Positions 61,827 to 64,000 of a stretch of DNA of 64,000 nucleotides are shown here, one piece after another. The stretch lies in assembly GCA_958295905.1 (NCBI GenBank), contig OY282382.1, forward strand, positions 2,814,001 to 2,878,000, written 5' to 3'. Both the position numbers and the translations under genes were made by a program. The stretch is from an uncultured Vicinamibacterales bacterium. Lineage in GTDB: Bacteria > Acidobacteriota > Vicinamibacteria > Vicinamibacterales > UBA8438. The notes under the pieces were generated by a model. The model was not told where the DNA came from. It saw only the letters and a program-made list of their open reading frames with translations, and searched no databases. Every line of letters starts with the position of its first letter. The first letter of the stretch is position 1.

Positions 61827-62300
61827 TCATTCGTCCAGCCGCAGCGCCCTGGCCAGTGCCGGGTCGCGGCGCACCCAGCCAGCGTCTTCGTCGAGGATCA
61901 TCGTCTTCAGCAGGACGACGAACTCGTGAGGCGCCAAGCTGATCGTGCCGCAGCTTCCGCCGCCGGCGCCCAGGCGCTCGCGGAGGCGGCAGACGTCGCG
62001 GCTGGCGCCGTAGGCCGCTTCGAGCGCGTCGAGCCGATTCGTGAGCTCGGTGTCGAACGCCGCGTTGGCGTCCGCGCCGCGGGCGACGCGTACGTAAAGC
62101 GCCTTGAAGCAGGCCACCGCTTGCCGATAGGTCCGGGCGCGCTCGGCGCCGGCCCGGTCTCTCCAGTCGATCTGCGCGCAGGCGGCTGCGGCGGCAAGGA
62201 GTTCCTCGCCCGCGGCATGCGCGCGCGGCGGACCCAGCGCGGCCCAGCATCCGAGCAACGCCAGCACGGCCGCGGTGCTTGGCCGGGTGAGTCGAGACAT
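61827..62300 (-). CDS. Exported protein of unknown function
   Basis: 157 residues from the ATG at 62300 with GGGAGG close upstream. The signal peptide ends near AHAAG (residue 30). The mature part is helical with Cys residues at ACAQ, ACFK, VCRLR and SCGT that could pair. No family recognised. The frame is open upstream to 62435 but the ribosome site favours 62300. Confidence 0.65.
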   Translation of the reverse strand: MSRLTRPSTAAVLALLGCWAALGPPRAHAAGEELLAAAAACAQIDWRDRAGAERARTYRQAVACFKALYVRVARGADANAAFDTELTNRLDALEAAYGASRDVCRLRERLGAGGGSCGTISLAPHEFVVLLKTMILDEDAGWVRRDPALARALRLDE

Positions 62301-62690
62301 GGCGTCCTCCCGGGGCATCCGCGCCCCGTTCGTTCCTGTCCGGCGACGGTGCGGCCGATGCCGCGGGTTGTCCCGCCGCAATACGGTCGGCGGCGCGGGA
62401 GCGGAGGCCAATAGACAATAGAGTAGTCCCGCCAAGTCAGCCAGGTCAATTCAGGTCAATTCGGCCTTGCCGGATCACGGCGATGAATGCGCGGCCGACT
62501 TGTGGGACACTCGACGCGGGAGAGGCTTGCGATGCCGCGATTGCGGCGGCAACCACCTCTACCATCGCCCGATCGGGTTTCGCGATGCGAGCGAACGGCG
62601 ACCAGCCGATGAGCAGGTCCTCCAGCCGTTCCGCCGTCCGATCTCCGTCGGGCGGACGCAGCACTCTTCCCCGTTGGAGAGCCGCCACCC
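62301..62690. other. Intergenic region with a possible IS1595-type remnant
   Basis: The plus strand at about 62480-62570 reads DECAADLWDTRRGRGLRCRD then CGGNHLYHR, faintly like the zinc-ribbon N-terminus of ISXO2/IS1595 transposases. Otherwise nothing is recognised. A short direct repeat CAGGTCAATTC lies near 62440-62462. Confidence 0.3.
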
Positions 62691-64000
62691 ATGTCCACGG
62701 ACCTCGCCAACCTGGAATACACGGCCGACGAGATGCGGCGCATGGGGTATGCCACCGTCGAGCGGCTCGTGGACCACGTCCTGAGTCTCGAGACGCAGCC
62801 GGCCCGGGGCGACGTGGACGCGGCCGAGCTCTGCCGCCGCCTCCGCGAGCCGCCGCCCGAACAGGGCGTCGCGTACGAGCCGTTGCTCGACCGGCTGCTC
62901 GCCGAGTGGGCGCCGCGGTCTTTCACATCGTCGGGGCCCGGCTATCTCGCCTACGTTCCAGGCGGCGGGCTGTATCCGGCGGGGCTGGCGGACCTGATTG
63001 CCGGCGTGGTCAATCGCTACACCGGGGTGCGGCTGGCGGCGCCGGCGCTCGTGCAGCTCGAGTCCAACGCGCTCGACTGGCTGCGCGACTGGATGGCGTT
63101 TCCGGCCCAGGCCCGCGGGCTGTTCACGACCGGCGGGTCGATGGCGAACTTCAACGCCGTGCTGTGCGCGCGCGAGCGGCATCTCGGGGCGGAGATCCGT
63201 CCGGGCGTGCTGTACGGCTCGACGCAGATGCATCACTCGATGATCAAGTCCGCCCGGCTGGCCGGCATCATGCCGGACCGCGTCAGGGCGGTCCGGGTCG
63301 ACGAGCGGTTCCGGATGGACGTGGGGGCCCTGGCCGATGCGATCGCCGCCGATCGTCGGGCCGGTCTCCGACCGTTCTGCGTCGCGTCGGCGGCCGGCAC
63401 CACGAACACGGGCGCGGTCGATCCGTTGAATGCCGTCGCCGACCTGTGCGCCCGCGAGGGGATCTGGCACCACGTGGACGGCGCCTACGGGGCGTTCTTC
63501 CACATGTGCCCGGGGCTTCGGCATCTCATGCCCGGGCTTTCGCGGGCCGATTCCCTCACGCTCGATCCGCACAAGGGCCTGTTCCTGCCGTACGGCACCG
63601 GGGCCCTGCTCGTGCGCGACGGCGCTGCGCTGCGCCGGGCGCACGAGGCGACCGCCGGCTACCTGCCGGGCCGGACCGATGGCGACGAGTTCTACGACCC
63701 TCATCAGTATGGACCGGATCTCTCGCGCGGGTTCCCGGGCCTTCGCGTCTGGCTCTGCGGGAAGCTGTACGGCGCAGGCCGGTTCCGGGCCGCCCTGGAA
63801 GAGAAGCGGGCCCTCGCCCTGGAGGCGGCGGCGCGCGTGGTCGCGGTCCCGGGGATCGTGATGGCGGCCCCGCCGCAGGTGTCGCTGTTCGCGTTCCACC
63901 TTCGCTGGCCCGGCTCGAGCCGGGCCGAGGAGAACCGCGCCACCGAACTGCTGGTGGAGCGTGTGAACCTCCGGAACCGCGTGATGCTGTCGGGCGCCGC
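62691..64000 (+). CDS. PLP-dependent group II decarboxylase (aromatic-amino-acid decarboxylase-like), partial
   Basis: At least 436 residues, running off the window end without a stop. Motifs in order: SGPGYLAYVPGGGLYPAGLA, LFTTGGSMANFNAVLCARER, SAAGTTNTGAVDPLNAVADL, HHVDGAYGAFFHMCPGL with the Asp that contacts the pyridine nitrogen, and SLTLDPHKGLFLPYGTG with the Lys that binds PLP. The family decarboxylates aromatic amino acids, glutamate or related substrates. Substrate cannot be assigned from the sequence. Confidence 0.92.
   Translation, partial: MSTDLANLEYTADEMRRMGYATVERLVDHVLSLETQPARGDVDAAELCRRLREPPPEQGVAYEPLLDRLLAEWAPRSFTSSGPGYLAYVPGGGLYPAGLADLIAGVVNRYTGVRLAAPALVQLESNALDWLRDWMAFPAQARGLFTTGGSMANFNAVLCARERHLGAEIRPGVLYGSTQMHHSMIKSARLAGIMPDRVRAVRVDERFRMDVGALADAIAADRRAGLRPFCVASAAGTTNTGAVDPLNAVADLCAREGIWHHVDGAYGAFFHMCPGLRHLMPGLSRADSLTLDPHKGLFLPYGTGALLVRDGAALRRAHEATAGYLPGRTDGDEFYDPHQYGPDLSRGFPGLRVWLCGKLYGAGRFRAALEEKRALALEAAARVVAVPGIVMAAPPQVSLFAFHLRWPGSSRAEENRATELLVERVNLRNRVMLSGA

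Noticed and set aside
62446-62688. 80-residue minus-strand gene
   Set aside because: No family similarity or ribosome site; the opposite strand shows a faint transposase-like segment, so coding is unconvincing.

Overview
The window is a GC-rich (about 65-70 %) bacterial segment. The exported gene families point to an Acidobacteriota-like host, probably Vicinamibacteria-type: PSCyt1/DUF1549/DUF1553 paired with DUF1501, DUF1592 with DUF1552, PQQ and cytochrome-c quinoproteins, a TolB/PD40 repeat protein and Tat-type amidases. Planctomycetes and Verrucomicrobia share several of these domains, so the assignment is an inference. No rRNA, tRNA or CRISPR array was recognised.

Layout. 1-9.7 kb: aldehyde dehydrogenase (partial), a VapBC pair, a GNAT acetyltransferase, a PQQ/cytochrome-c dehydrogenase, a TolB-like protein, and a run of small minus-strand genes. 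10-24.3 kb: a dense, nested transposon cluster (ISL3, IS1182-type, IS4, IS1380, a 109-bp MITE). It has broken up a helicase plus phospholipase-D-like nuclease pair. Terminal repeats and target duplications can be read for most elements, and removing two of them restores the host reading frames exactly. 25.6-40.2 kb: a complete type-1-like BREX operon on the minus strand, brxA-brxB-brxC-pglX-pglZ-brxL. Its pglX is split by a Fic-family gene, and the C-terminal half of PglX begins with a VbhA-like Fic-antitoxin segment. 40.4-47.5 kb: DUF1552 and DUF1592 genes separated by about 3 kb of inserted material, including a Panacea-domain (PanAT-like) toxin-antitoxin candidate, MITEs and IS wrecks. 47.5-56.7 kb: small membrane/coiled-coil proteins with duplicated 3' ends, a phage-type lipoprotein, the PSCyt1/DUF1501 pair and a metallo-beta-lactamase-fold hydrolase. 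56.9-64 kb: an amidase, an HsdS remnant followed by a two-gene ATPase plus MAD4-like defence candidate, a deleted darG, arfB and a PLP-dependent decarboxylase (partial).

How it fits together. The middle of the window is a defence island: BREX, a helicase/PLD pair, Fic/VbhA, PanAT-like, DarG and HsdS relics and the ATPase pair. It is heavily invaded by elements that insert at the palindrome CTAG. The BREX genes overlap by 1-14 bases or are separated by 10-32 bases, so they probably form one transcript from about 40.2 kb to 25.6 kb. The most notable observation is the toxin/antitoxin module inside pglX. The neat GTGA and 14-base overlaps suggest a maintained arrangement rather than decay. It could tie release of the Fic toxin to loss or sequestration of the PglX C-terminal half; that mechanism is inference.
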